Shown here: positions 25,543-35,606 of the stretch, one piece after another
Numbering within the stretch: position 1 is the stretch's first letter
Layout of the letters: every line of letters starts with the position of its first letter
Translations under genes and position numbers: made by a program
Source: DASSTY01 sp035760645
Lineage (GTDB): Bacteria > Gemmatimonadota > Gemmatimonadetes > Gemmatimonadales > GWC2-71-9
Assembly: GCA_035760645.1 (NCBI GenBank)
Contig: DASTSO010000130.1
Coordinates: forward strand, 1-64,000
DNA length: 64,000 bases
Reading direction: 5' to 3'
Notes under the pieces: generated by a model
What the model saw: the letters and a program-made list of their open reading frames with translations, nothing else
What the model was told of the DNA's origin: nothing
Database searches by the model: none

Positions 25543-26868
25543 TCACTGCGGCGACGGCAGCGTGCTCCCCGTGACGGCGCGGTAGGAGTTCAGGCGACCG
25601 TTGCCGAACTGCGTATCGTAGCCCGCCGCGCCCTTGTCGTCGGCCGTGCTCTCGAGACGGCTCCGCAGCGCGCTCCCGCGGAGCCCGGCCTTCGAGGCGA
25701 CGATGGCGGCCGTGCCCGTCACCTGCGGCGCGGCCATCGAGGTGCCCTGGAGCCACGCGTACGCACCGCCCTTGTAGGCGCTGTAGATGCACCCCTCGGC
25801 CGAGGTGTTCGAGTAGCAGCTGCCGCCCGGCGCGGCGATGTCGAGTCCGCTGCCCCAGTTCGAGTACGAGGCGAGCTCGTCGCGCCAGGTGGTCGCGGCG
25901 ACCGAGATGGCGTTCGGGTCGCAGGCGGGGCAGCTCACCGTGCCGGTGCCGTCGTTGCCGGCCGAGGCGATGACCAGGACGTTCTTGCCCGTCGCGTAGG
26001 CGATCGCGTCCTTCTCCGCCTGCGACTCGGTCGAGCCGCCCAGGGAGAGATTCATCGCGACCATGCCGGGGTAGTCGGCCGCCGCGCGAATCGCGCTCAC
26101 GATGGCCGAGGTCGGGCAGCCGCGCCGGCCGCAGACCTTCTGCACGTAGACCTTCACGTGCGGCGCCGCGCCCGAGACGCCCGCGACGCCCACCGTCGAG
26201 CCGGCCATGGTGCCCGTCGTGTGCGAGCCGTGGCCGTCGTCGTCGGTCGGGTCGTTGTCGTTGTTGTACCAGTCCTTCCCCGCGATCAGCCGGCCGGTGA
26301 ACTCGGGGTGAGCCAGGTCGACGCCGGTGTCGATGCTGCCGATCACGACGTCGCTGCCGCCCGCCGCGTAGCCCTCGACGTTGTCCTCGTCGGCGTCGGC
26401 CACCGAGGCGTAGCTCGCGGGCAGCGGCTGCCCCTTCGACTTGCCGCTCGTGAACTTCATGTTCAGCCCGCCCGGGTTGTAGAACGCCCACAGGTTCGGG
26501 TTGATCGCGGTCGTGTGCCGGAGATAGTTCGGCTCGGCGTACACGACGCGCCGGTCGGCGGCGACGGCGCGCGCGTTCGCGTGCTCGGCGCCCGTGGCGC
26601 CCTTCAGGACGACGAACGCGTCCTGGTAGCCGCGCCCCGCCACCGCGAGGCCGTGCCCGCGCGCGAGGTCGGCGACGTCGGTACCGGCGCGCACCTTCAC
26701 GAGCACCTCGCCGGGCATGACCTCCTCGCGGGCGCTGCCGGCGGCGGCAGCGGCGACGGCAGGTGCGGCGGCGGTGGCTTCGGTGGGCTGATTGGAGTTC
26801 GAGTCGCTGCAGGCCGCCAGGGTGAGCGTGGCGGCGCCGGCCAGAGCCAGCAGGGGGAGACGGGCCAT
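25543..26868 (-). CDS. S8 subtilisin-like serine protease, lipoprotein
   Basis: Predicted lipid-anchored protease of 441 residues with lipobox TLAAC (Cys20). An Ala-rich linker and an inhibitor-like propeptide follow (PGEVLVKVRAGTDVADLARG ... YAEPNY, about 50-120). The catalytic triad is complete: Asp in GSIDTGVDLAHPEF, His in DGHGSHTTGTMAG, Ser in QGTSMAAPQVTG. Oxyanion Asn is in SAGNDGTG. Two Cys pairs in the catalytic domain (VCGRRGCP; SCPACD) suggest disulfides. The ATG at 26868 has a GGAGGG stretch upstream. A strong terminator follows. Likely roles are extracellular protein degradation or envelope protein processing. Confidence 0.92.
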   Translation of the reverse strand: MARLPLLALAGAATLTLAACSDSNSNQPTEATAAAPAVAAAAAGSAREEVMPGEVLVKVRAGTDVADLARGHGLAVAGRGYQDAFVVLKGATGAEHANARAVAADRRVVYAEPNYLRHTTAINPNLWAFYNPGGLNMKFTSGKSKGQPLPASYASVADADEDNVEGYAAGGSDVVIGSIDTGVDLAHPEFTGRLIAGKDWYNNDNDPTDDDGHGSHTTGTMAGSTVGVAGVSGAAPHVKVYVQKVCGRRGCPTSAIVSAIRAAADYPGMVAMNLSLGGSTESQAEKDAIAYATGKNVLVIASAGNDGTGTVSCPACDPNAISVAATTWRDELASYSNWGSGLDIAAPGGSCYSNTSAEGCIYSAYKGGAYAWLQGTSMAAPQVTGTAAIVASKAGLRGSALRSRLESTADDKGAAGYDTQFGNGRLNSYRAVTGSTLPSPQ

Positions 26869-27205
26869 CGGCAGAGCCCTCCGGAGAGGAGAGAGGGTGG
26901 ATGCACGCGGCCGCCGTCGGCCATGAGGGCCGGACGAGTCGTGGGCGCATGAGCGTAGGCGCATGAGCGTACCGGCCGAGTGCCGACTACGGACCTGCGG
27001 AATCGACGAGACCGCGGCCGGGGCCGCGGTGCCTGCACCTGCGTAGAACCGAGCGTACAGCGGAGATGACGGCGCCGGGCGGAACGGGTCCACCGGCGCC
27101 GGAATCACACTACGGTCCGGGACCGAAGTCGGCAATAGGCGCTACTCCCGATGACCGGCCGTGGTGCGTCGCCCGCCCCGGCGCGGTATCATTCGGGACC
27201 GACCC
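26869..27205. other. divergent intergenic region with short repeats
   Basis: This 337-base gap lies between the subtilisin gene (minus) and an ABC permease (plus). It contains a perfect tandem duplication of GGCGCATGAGCGTA (26944-26957 and 26958-26971), a 9-base inverted repeat ACCGCGGCC/GGCCGCGGT at 27011-27030, and an 8-base inverted repeat GGCGCCGG/CCGGCGCC near 27071-27100. No gene and no convincing promoter hexamers were recognised. Confidence 0.6.
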
Positions 27206-28003
27206 ATGACGCCCCGTCCCCGCCCCGCCGCGATCGTCCCGGCGACGCTCGGCGCCCTCCTGGTGCTGTTCGTCGTCGGGCCCCTGCTCCGGCTGCTCTT
27301 GGCCGCTCCGTCCGGACTCGGCGCCGCCGCGGCCGACCCGGCGCTCCGCCGGGCGATCGCGCTCACCGTCCTCACGGCCCTCGCGGCGACCGGACTCGGG
27401 CTCCTCCTCGGTCTGCCCCTCGCCTGGCTCCTCGCACGCCGCCGCTTCCGTGGGCGCGGTCTGCTCCTGGGCCTTCTCGACCTGCCGATCGTCGTGCCGC
27501 ATCCGGTGGCCGGGATCGCCCTCCTCCTCTTCCTCGGTCGGCGCACGGCGGTGGGCGAGACCCTCGCGGCGCTGGGGCTCGAGGTCGTCGGCCGGCCGGC
27601 GGGGATCGTGGCGGCGATGCTCTTCGTCTCGGTGCCCTTCCTCGTCGGCGGCGCGCGCGAGGCGTTCGAGGCGGTGGACCCGCGGCTCGAGCGCGTCGCC
27701 CGCTCGCTCGGCGACGGCCCGTGGGATGCGTTCCGGCACGTCACGCTGCCGCTCGCCGGGCGCGGGATCCTCGCCGCGTCGGCCCTGGCGTGGGCGCGCG
27801 CGGTGAGCGAGTTCGGCGCGATCGTCATCCTCACCTATCACCCGTCGGTGGCGAGCGTGCTCATCTACGACCGCTTCACCACCGAGGGCCTCCCGGGCGC
27901 GATCCCCGCCGCCGTGCTCCTCCTCGCCGTGGCGCTCGCCGTGCTCGTCCTCGTGCACCTGCTGCGCGGCGCCCGCCCGGGGCCGGCGGACGCCCCGCGG
28001 TGA
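27206..28003 (+). CDS. ABC transporter permease, molybdate/tungstate (WtpB/ModB) type
   Basis: Inner-membrane permease of 265 residues with about six hydrophobic segments. LPIVVPHPVAGIALLLFLG is characteristic of the WtpB/ModB group, as is the terminal SVLIYDRFTTEGLPGAIPAA. The EAA loop is ERVARSLGDGPWDAFRHVTL. The start ATG at 27206 was preferred over an upstream alternative without a hydrophobic start. It overlaps the ATPase gene by 4 bases. No substrate-binding protein lies next to it: the upstream neighbour is the divergent subtilisin gene. The substrate (molybdate, tungstate or sulfate) is inferred from family resemblance only. Confidence 0.85.
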   Translation: MTPRPRPAAIVPATLGALLVLFVVGPLLRLLLAAPSGLGAAAADPALRRAIALTVLTALAATGLGLLLGLPLAWLLARRRFRGRGLLLGLLDLPIVVPHPVAGIALLLFLGRRTAVGETLAALGLEVVGRPAGIVAAMLFVSVPFLVGGAREAFEAVDPRLERVARSLGDGPWDAFRHVTLPLAGRGILAASALAWARAVSEFGAIVILTYHPSVASVLIYDRFTTEGLPGAIPAAVLLLAVALAVLVLVHLLRGARPGPADAPR

Positions 28004-28716
28004 TTCACCTCGACGGGGTCCGGGTCGCGGTCGGTCCCGCGGGCGAGCACGGCTTCGCGCTGCACGACGTCACGCTCGACGTCCCCGCAGGTGCCTATGC
28101 CTACCTCGTCGGCCCGAGCGGCGCCGGGAAGACGACGCTCCTCGAGGCGATCGCCGGGCACCTCCCGCTCGCCGCGGGCCGCGTCGCGCTCGCGGGCGCG
28201 GACGTCACCGCGGCGCCGCCGGAGGCGCGCGGCGTCGGCGTGGTCTACCAGGCCTACCACCTCTTCCCGCACCTGAGCGTGCGCGAGAACATCGGCTATG
28301 GGCTGCGGCGGCGCCCCGTGGCCGAGCGCGCGGCACGGGTCGAAGCGCTCGCGCAGCGCGTCGGCCTGGAGCACCTCCTCGCGCGCCGCACCGCGGGGCT
28401 GAGCGGCGGCGAGCAGCAGCGCGTGGCGCTCGCGCGGGCGCTCGCGCCGGGCCCGCGCGTTCTGCTCCTCGACGAGCCGTTCGCGGCGGTGGACCCCGTC
28501 ACCCGGCGGCAGCTCCGGCGCGAGCTGCGCGCGCTGCACCGGAGCGAGGGGCTCACGACGCTGCACGTCACCCACGACGTCGGCGAGGCGCTCCGCCTGG
28601 GCGACCGGCTCGCGGTGCTCGTGGGCGGACGCCTCCTGCAGGCGGGCGCGCCCGACGCGGTGCGGTGCCACCCGGCGACGGCCGAGGTCGCGGCGCTGCT
28701 CGAGCCCGAGCCGTAG
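28000..28716 (+). CDS. ABC transporter ATP-binding protein (molybdate/tungstate type)
   Basis: ATPase of 238 residues, partner of the preceding permease. Motifs: Walker A GPSGAGKTTLL, Q-loop VVYQAYHLFPHLSVRENIGY, signature LSGGEQQRVALARA, Walker B VLLLDEPFAAVD and switch His in HVTHDVGEALRLGD. It lacks the C-terminal TOBE or MOP domain present in many ModC/PotA proteins, so it is the short form. The GTG start at 28000 overlaps the permease stop (GTGA). It ends 10 bases before the next gene's ATG. Confidence 0.9.
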   Translation: MIHLDGVRVAVGPAGEHGFALHDVTLDVPAGAYAYLVGPSGAGKTTLLEAIAGHLPLAAGRVALAGADVTAAPPEARGVGVVYQAYHLFPHLSVRENIGYGLRRRPVAERAARVEALAQRVGLEHLLARRTAGLSGGEQQRVALARALAPGPRVLLLDEPFAAVDPVTRRQLRRELRALHRSEGLTTLHVTHDVGEALRLGDRLAVLVGGRLLQAGAPDAVRCHPATAEVAALLEPEP

Positions 28717-28726
28717 ATTGCCCCGC

Positions 28727-30061
28727 ATGGACACGCCGTCCCCGCCGCCCGCCGTCCCGCCCGCCGTCCCGCCCGCCGCACCCGCCGCGCCCGCTGCCCC
28801 CGCCGGCCCGGCGCGGCGCATCCTCTACGCCGACGCGGACAGCATGTTCGTCCACGCCGCGCGGCTCGTGGGCGACCCGCCCGGAGTGGCCACGGCGGAG
28901 CTCCTCATCGTCGGCGGGCGTGCGGAGAGCCGCGGCGTGGTCACCTCGGCGTCCTACGCGGCACGCGCCTACGGCGTGCGCGCCGGGATGCCGATCGCGC
29001 AGGCCGCGCGGCTCTGCCCGCGGGCGATGTTCGTGCCGGTGCCGCGCGAGATGGTGGGGCGGAAGAGCCGGGAGATGGCGGAGGTGCTGCGGCGCTGGGC
29101 GCCGGTCGTCAGCGCGCGCAGCGTGGACGAGTTCGCCCTCGACCTGAGCGGGACCGAGGGCGTCTACCGCGGCGAGCCGCTCGCCGAGACGGCGCGGCGG
29201 ATCCGCGCGGACGTGCTCGCGCGGACCGGGATGCCGATGTCGATCGGCGGCGGCACCAACGTGCTCGTCGCCAAGCTCGCGGTGGATCTCGCCAAGCCGC
29301 GCGCGGGCGGCCCGACCCCGGGCGTGCACGTCGTCGCGCCGGGCGAGGAGGCGGCGTTCCTCGCCACCCTCGAGCTCGCGGCGATCCCGGGGATCGGGCC
29401 CAAGTTCCAGGCGCGCCTCCGGCAGGTGGGCCTGACGACGGTGCGGCAGGCGCTCCGCTACGACCGGGCCGCCCTCGTCGCGATGTTCGGCGAGGGCACG
29501 GGCGAGTGGCTGCACGACCGCCTCCGCGGGATCGACCCGACGCCGGTCACCGACGGCCCCGAGGCGCCGAAGCAGGTCTCGCGCGAGGAGACCTTCCCCC
29601 GCGATCTCGTCGAGGCGGCAGACCTCGAGCGCGAGCTCCTGCGGCTCGCCATGCGCGTCTCGGCCGACCTCCGCGCCGACGGGCTCGAGGCGCGCACCGT
29701 CACCGTGCGGCTGCGCGACCACGACTTCACGACCCGCCAGGCGGGCCGCACCCTCGCGGAGACGATCACCTCGGACCGCGCCGTCTTCCTCGTCGCGCGC
29801 GAGCTGCTCGCGAAGCTGCGCGCCGACCGCTGGGCGCCGGCGCGCCTGCTCGGCATCACCCTCTCGGGCTTCGAAGCGCCCGCGGCGGTGCAGCTCGCGC
29901 TGTTCGACGAGGCGGCCGACGCGCCGCCGGTCGAGACGGCGCGCGACCGGACGCTCGCGTCGGTGCTCGACACGATCGCCGCGCGGCACGGACGCCGCGC
30001 GATCGTGCGGGGCACGCTGATCGAGCCGACGGACGACTCCGACAGCGAGCCATCCGCCTAG
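28727..30061 (+). CDS. dinB: Y-family DNA polymerase (DinB/Pol IV-like)
   Basis: Translesion polymerase of 444 residues. Catalytic carboxylates are in YADADSMF (first Asp and steric-gate Phe) and SVDEFALDL (Asp-Glu pair); YAARAYGVRAGMP is the fingers region, and IPGIGPKFQARLRQVGL the helix-hairpin-helix thumb. The little-finger domain follows. A C-terminal QLALF is a typical beta-clamp-binding pentapeptide. The first about 25 residues (Pro/Ala only) are encoded by CCCGCCGTCC repeats and look like a repeat-derived extension; a TTG at 28718 is the alternative start. It follows the ABC ATPase by 10 bases, though a functional link is not expected. Its stop is 21 bases from the stop of a convergent kinase gene. 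Confidence 0.9.
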   Translation: MDTPSPPPAVPPAVPPAAPAAPAAPAGPARRILYADADSMFVHAARLVGDPPGVATAELLIVGGRAESRGVVTSASYAARAYGVRAGMPIAQAARLCPRAMFVPVPREMVGRKSREMAEVLRRWAPVVSARSVDEFALDLSGTEGVYRGEPLAETARRIRADVLARTGMPMSIGGGTNVLVAKLAVDLAKPRAGGPTPGVHVVAPGEEAAFLATLELAAIPGIGPKFQARLRQVGLTTVRQALRYDRAALVAMFGEGTGEWLHDRLRGIDPTPVTDGPEAPKQVSREETFPRDLVEAADLERELLRLAMRVSADLRADGLEARTVTVRLRDHDFTTRQAGRTLAETITSDRAVFLVARELLAKLRADRWAPARLLGITLSGFEAPAAVQLALFDEAADAPPVETARDRTLASVLDTIAARHGRRAIVRGTLIEPTDDSDSEPSA

Positions 30062-30082
30062 CACGCCTCCGTCGGCGGGCGC

Positions 30083-32017
<1,935 letters not shown>

Positions 32018-32096
32018 GTGCCGGAAATCCTCCCTCGCGGACCGCTCAGGTCAAGGACCATCCGGCCGTGCGGTGCAGGGCGAGGGCCGAAGCCAC

Positions 32097-32151
32097 TTGT
32101 ATCACTCCCATTGACACAAATCCGAATTCTTGTACAGTAGAAATGATACAA
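32097..32151. promoter_or_regulatory. promoter with flanking inverted-repeat operator, upstream of the GntR fusion
   Basis: A perfect 8-base inverted repeat TTGTATCA (32097-32104) and TGATACAA (32144-32151) brackets a good promoter on the plus strand: -35 TTGACA (32111-32116), 16-base spacer, -10 TACAGT (32133-32138). An additional half site TTGTA is at 32130-32134. The arrangement suits a GntR/YtrA-type dimeric repressor acting on its own gene and possibly on the divergent kinase gene. Confidence 0.6.
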
Positions 32152-32194
32152 TACGCGGCCCACCAGCCGCCGCCACCCTCGTCGCGGGAGCGCC

Positions 32195-33079
32195 ATGCTC
32201 GCACCAGCCGCCTCGCCCACCCTCCGCACCGCCCTCGAGCAGGCCCGCCGGGACGCGCTCCGGCGTGGGCACGACCGGATCGCGACGCGGCACCTCGCGC
32301 TCGCGGTGCTGGCGATCGACGAGGGGCCGCTGCTGCAGGCGCTGCAGGGGCTCGGGCTCGACGCGGCCACGCTGCGGCTGCGGCTCGAGAGCTCCCTCCC
32401 GCGGGCGCGCCGCCCGCGGCCGGAGAGCGAGGATCTCCCCTTCAGTGCCAACGCCCAGCGCGCGCTGGGCCTCGCCGCGCGTCTCGCCGGCGCCCGCGGG
32501 GAGACCGAGGCTGCGGCCTCGCCCGAGCACCTGCTGGTCGCGCTCCTCGCCCTCGACGGGGACGTGGCGCGCCTCCTCCGCACGGCGGGGCTCCGCGAGC
32601 CGGCGCTCCGCGCGCACCTCGCCCGCCTGGGCGGGCCGGGCCCGAGCCTCGCGTTTCTCGCGCTGCAGCCCAGCTCGGGCGTGCCGGTCTACCAGCAGAT
32701 CGTCGCGCAGCTGCGCGAGGCGGTGGCGCTGGGCCGGCTGCAGGCCGACGACCGGCTGCCCACCGTGCGGCAGCTCGCCGCGCACCTCGGCGTGGCGCCG
32801 GGCACCACGGCGCGCGCCTACCAGGAGCTCGAGCAGCTGGGCGTCGTCGTGACCGACGGGGCGCGCGGCACCCGTGTCGCGCGGCGCCGGCCCTCGGACG
32901 TCTCGGCCGGGGAGCGCGCGGCCACGCTCGTCGACCTCCTGCGCCCCGTCGCGGTGGCCGCGTCCTACCTGGGCGCCTCGGCCGACGAGGTGCGCGCCGC
33001 CCTCGAGGACGCGCTCGAGGGCATCCTCCACCGCGGCGAGCCCGCCGCGGTCGCCTCCGCCTCACCCTCTGCCCTGTGA
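32195..33079 (+). CDS. GntR-family (YtrA-like) regulator fused to an N-terminal Clp_N domain
   Basis: Protein of 294 residues. Residues 8-150 look like the double Clp_N repeat of ClpA/ClpC: ALEQARRDALRRGHDRIATR followed by HLALAVL, and later SPEHLLVALLALDGDVARLL. Residues about 160-228 are a GntR winged helix (PVYQQIVAQLREAVALGRLQ, PTVRQLAAHLGVAPGTTARA). The C-terminal 60 residues are helical and include LLRPVAVAASYLGASADEVR, as in YtrA regulators. GntR proteins normally carry the DNA-binding domain first and the sensor after it, so a Clp_N head is unusual. GGGAG precedes the ATG. An acyl-CoA dehydrogenase gene follows 7 bases later. Confidence 0.82.
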   Translation: MLAPAASPTLRTALEQARRDALRRGHDRIATRHLALAVLAIDEGPLLQALQGLGLDAATLRLRLESSLPRARRPRPESEDLPFSANAQRALGLAARLAGARGETEAAASPEHLLVALLALDGDVARLLRTAGLREPALRAHLARLGGPGPSLAFLALQPSSGVPVYQQIVAQLREAVALGRLQADDRLPTVRQLAAHLGVAPGTTARAYQELEQLGVVVTDGARGTRVARRRPSDVSAGERAATLVDLLRPVAVAASYLGASADEVRAALEDALEGILHRGEPAAVASASPSAL

Positions 33080-33086
33080 CGCCGCC

Positions 33087-34994
33087 ATGACCGACGTACT
33101 CGAGCCCCGCGCCGCGGCGCCGACGCCCCCGCCGTCCCCGACGTCCCTCGCCACCGAGCAGGAGGCGCGCGAGGTCGCCGAGGCGGCGCGCGAGAAGGAC
33201 TGGGAAGCGCCCAGCTTCGTCCGCGAGCTCTTCGAGGGGAACTTCCGCCTCGATCTCGTGCACCCCTACCCCGAGCTCGCCGAGGCGGAGCGCGAGCGCG
33301 CGCGGCCGTTCATGGAGCGGCTCGCGGCGTTCATGCGCGACGAGGTGGACAGCGATGCCATCGACCGCGAGGGCGTCGTCCCCGAGCGCCTCGTCGAGCG
33401 CCTGCGCGAGCTCGGCGCCTTCGGGATCAAGATCCCGACCGAGTACGGCGGCCTCGGCCTGAGCCAGACGAGCTACACGCACGCCATCGGGCTCGTGACG
33501 AGCCTCGACGGCAACCTCACAGCGCTGCTCTCGGCCCACCAGTCGATCGGCCTGCCGCAGCCGCTCAAGATGTTCGGCACCCCGGAGCAGAAGCAGAAGT
33601 ACCTGCCCCGGCTCGCCAAGGGTGCGATCTCCGCCTTCGCGCTCACCGAGCCCGACGTGGGCTCCGACCCCGCCGGCGTCGCGACCACGGCCGAGCAGAG
33701 CGCGGACGGCACCCACTGGATCCTCAACGGCGAGAAGCTCTGGTGCACCAACGGGACCCGGGCCGAGCTCTTCGTCGTCATGGCGCGCACGGGACCGAAG
33801 AAGATCACCGCCTTCATCGTCGAGAAGGACTATCCCGGCGTCGAGGTGGTGACGAAGTGCCACTTCATGGGCCTCAAGGCGCTCGAGAACGGCGTGATCC
33901 GCTTCACCAACGTGAAGGTGCCGGCGGAGAACGTCCTCTGGGGCGAGGGCAAGGGGCTGAAGCTCGCGCTCATCACCCTCAACACCGGGCGCCTCACGCT
34001 GCCCGCCTCGTGCGTCGCGGCGGGGAAGCGCTGCCTCGAGATCGCGCGGCGCTGGGCGGCGGAGCGGGTGCAGTGGGGCGCGCCGGTGGGCAAGCACGAC
34101 ATGATCGCCCAGAAGCTCGGGCGCATGGCGGCCGACGTCTTCGCGATGGAGGCGGTGAGCGACCTCGCGAGCGGCATGGCCGACCGCGGCGGCTACGACA
34201 TCCGCCTCGAGGCCGCGATGGCCAAGATGTGGAACACCGAGACCGGCTGGCGCATCGTGGACGACACGCTCCAGATCAAGGGCGGGCGCGGCTACGAGAC
34301 GGCCGACAGCCTCCGCAACCGCGGCGAGCGGCCCGACCCGATCGAGCGCATCATGCGCGACATGCGCATCAATCTGATCTTCGAGGGCTCGTCGGAGATC
34401 ATGCGCCTCTTCATCGCCCGCGAGGCGGTGGACACGCACCTCAAGCTCGCCGGCGACCTGATCGACCCGAAGGCGCCGATGGGCAAGAAGATCAACGCCC
34501 TCGTCAAGAGCGGCGCCTACTACGCCCACTGGTACCCGAAGCTCTGGCTCGCGGCCGGGCTCACGCCGACCTACGGCGAGTTCGGCCCGCTCGCGAAGCA
34601 CCTGCGCTACGCGCACCGCACGTCGCGCCGGCTCGCCCGCACGCTCTTCCACTGCATGGTGCGCTTCGGGCCCAAGCTCGAGAAGCGCCAGGTGGTGCTG
34701 GCGCGCCTCGTCGAGATCGGCGCCGAGCTGCTGGCGATCAGCGCGACCTGCAGCCGGGCGCTCCTCCTCGTCCGCCGGGATCCGAAGAACACCGGCCCGC
34801 TCCGCCTCGCCGACGTCTTCTGCCGCCAGGCGCGCCGGCGCATCGAGGAGCGGTTCGACCAGGTCTTCGACAACGACGACGTGCCGACCTATGCCGTCGC
34901 GCAGCAGGTGCTCAAGGGCGAGCACGCCTGGCTCGAGCAGGGCATCGTGGAGCTGCCGGCGGAGATGGCGCAGCCGGGGGTGAACGTGATGTGA
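33087..34994 (+). CDS. acyl-CoA dehydrogenase family flavoprotein
   Basis: FAD enzyme of 635 residues, oxidising acyl-CoA to enoyl-CoA in beta-oxidation or a related pathway. It has the N-terminal helical domain (IPTEYGGLGLSQTSYTHAIG), the FAD-contact motif FALTEPDVGSDPAGV, substrate loop, and the catalytic base Glu in LIFEGSSEIMRLF. At over 600 residues it resembles the VLCAD/ACAD9-like long form with an additional C-terminal helical domain (about 460-635). The first 45 residues are variable. It starts 7 bases after the Clp_N-GntR gene and is probably co-transcribed with it, so it may be the regulator's target. The precise substrate length is unknown. Confidence 0.87.
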   Translation: MTDVLEPRAAAPTPPPSPTSLATEQEAREVAEAAREKDWEAPSFVRELFEGNFRLDLVHPYPELAEAERERARPFMERLAAFMRDEVDSDAIDREGVVPERLVERLRELGAFGIKIPTEYGGLGLSQTSYTHAIGLVTSLDGNLTALLSAHQSIGLPQPLKMFGTPEQKQKYLPRLAKGAISAFALTEPDVGSDPAGVATTAEQSADGTHWILNGEKLWCTNGTRAELFVVMARTGPKKITAFIVEKDYPGVEVVTKCHFMGLKALENGVIRFTNVKVPAENVLWGEGKGLKLALITLNTGRLTLPASCVAAGKRCLEIARRWAAERVQWGAPVGKHDMIAQKLGRMAADVFAMEAVSDLASGMADRGGYDIRLEAAMAKMWNTETGWRIVDDTLQIKGGRGYETADSLRNRGERPDPIERIMRDMRINLIFEGSSEIMRLFIAREAVDTHLKLAGDLIDPKAPMGKKINALVKSGAYYAHWYPKLWLAAGLTPTYGEFGPLAKHLRYAHRTSRRLARTLFHCMVRFGPKLEKRQVVLARLVEIGAELLAISATCSRALLLVRRDPKNTGPLRLADVFCRQARRRIEERFDQVFDNDDVPTYAVAQQVLKGEHAWLEQGIVELPAEMAQPGVNVM

Positions 34995-35001
34995 GGCGGG
35001 A

Positions 35002-35037
35002 GGGCGGGACGCGGCGGGGCCTCCCGCCGTCCCGCCC
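35002..35037. terminator. GC hairpin after the acyl-CoA dehydrogenase gene
   Basis: GGGCGGGA (35002-35009) pairs with TCCCGCCC (35030-35037), and the inner CGGCGGG pairs with CCCGCCG. There is no T tract, so it is either a weak terminator or just part of the GGCGGGACGG repeat family seen at several intergenic sites. Confidence 0.45.
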
Positions 35038-35123
35038 GTGGGCTTATGATCTCCGCGGGCGCCGGGAACCTCCCGTCGTCCCGCCCCGTTCAGCTCCGGA
35101 CCTCAACAGGACGCACGACCAGC

Positions 35124-35516
35124 ATGGCCATTGCGGAAGGCAGGACGATCCCGTTCGTGGGCCCCGAGGCGATCGACGCCGCGGTGCTCGAGACGTTCGA
35201 GTACGACGGCCCCCGGCAGGAGATCGTCACCGAGACGAAGGAGTTCAGTGCCGTCTGCCCCTACAGCGGGCTGCCGGACTACGCGACGCTGACGATCCGG
35301 TACGTCCCGTCGGACCGGTGCATCGAGCTCAAGAGTCTCAAGTACTACGTGACGAGCTTCCGCAACGTCGGGATCTTCCAGGAGCATGCGACGGCCCGGA
35401 TCGCCGAGGACCTCTTCCGGGTGCTCGAGCCGCAGGCGCTCACGGTCACCACGGTCTACAACGTGCGCGGCGGCTTCGACACGACCTGCAGCGTGAGCCT
35501 GCCCGCGGCGGACTGA
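35124..35516 (+). CDS. queF: NADPH-dependent preQ0 (7-cyano-7-deazaguanine) reductase QueF
   Basis: Enzyme of 130 residues that reduces preQ0 to preQ1 in queuosine synthesis. The catalytic Cys45 is in EFSAVCPYSGLPDYATL, with Asp52 as the acid, and the QueF signature ELKSLKYYVTSFRN follows. The length fits the short (unimodular) QueF form. The gene stands alone, with a GC hairpin before it and a perfect terminator after it. The preceding steps QueC and QueE are encoded at 47748-49216 in this window; QueD is not seen. No preQ1 riboswitch was recognised in the 129-base leader. Confidence 0.93.
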   Translation: MAIAEGRTIPFVGPEAIDAAVLETFEYDGPRQEIVTETKEFSAVCPYSGLPDYATLTIRYVPSDRCIELKSLKYYVTSFRNVGIFQEHATARIAEDLFRVLEPQALTVTTVYNVRGGFDTTCSVSLPAAD

Positions 35517-35541
35517 GCTCCCGGCGCGTCGCCGAACGACG

Positions 35542-35575
35542 AACGGGCGGGCCTCCGATCGGAGGCCCGCCCGTT
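35542..35575. terminator. perfect palindromic bidirectional terminator
   Basis: A 34-base perfect palindrome centred on CGATCG, with arms AACGGGCGGGCCTCCGA and complement. It lies between the converging queF and M28 peptidase genes. Confidence 0.85.
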
Positions 35576-35606
35576 CCGCATGCGACACTCCCCGACGCCC
35601 AGCGCC

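Noticed and set aside
28718..28720. TTG at 28718 as dinB start
   Set aside because: The ATG at 28727 is a stronger codon; the extra three residues are not conserved.
35040..35123. preQ1 riboswitch before queF (and before queC at 47715-47747)
   Set aside because: No recognisable preQ1 aptamer (C-rich loop, short hairpin and A-rich tail) is visible, and the spacer before queC is only 33 bases.
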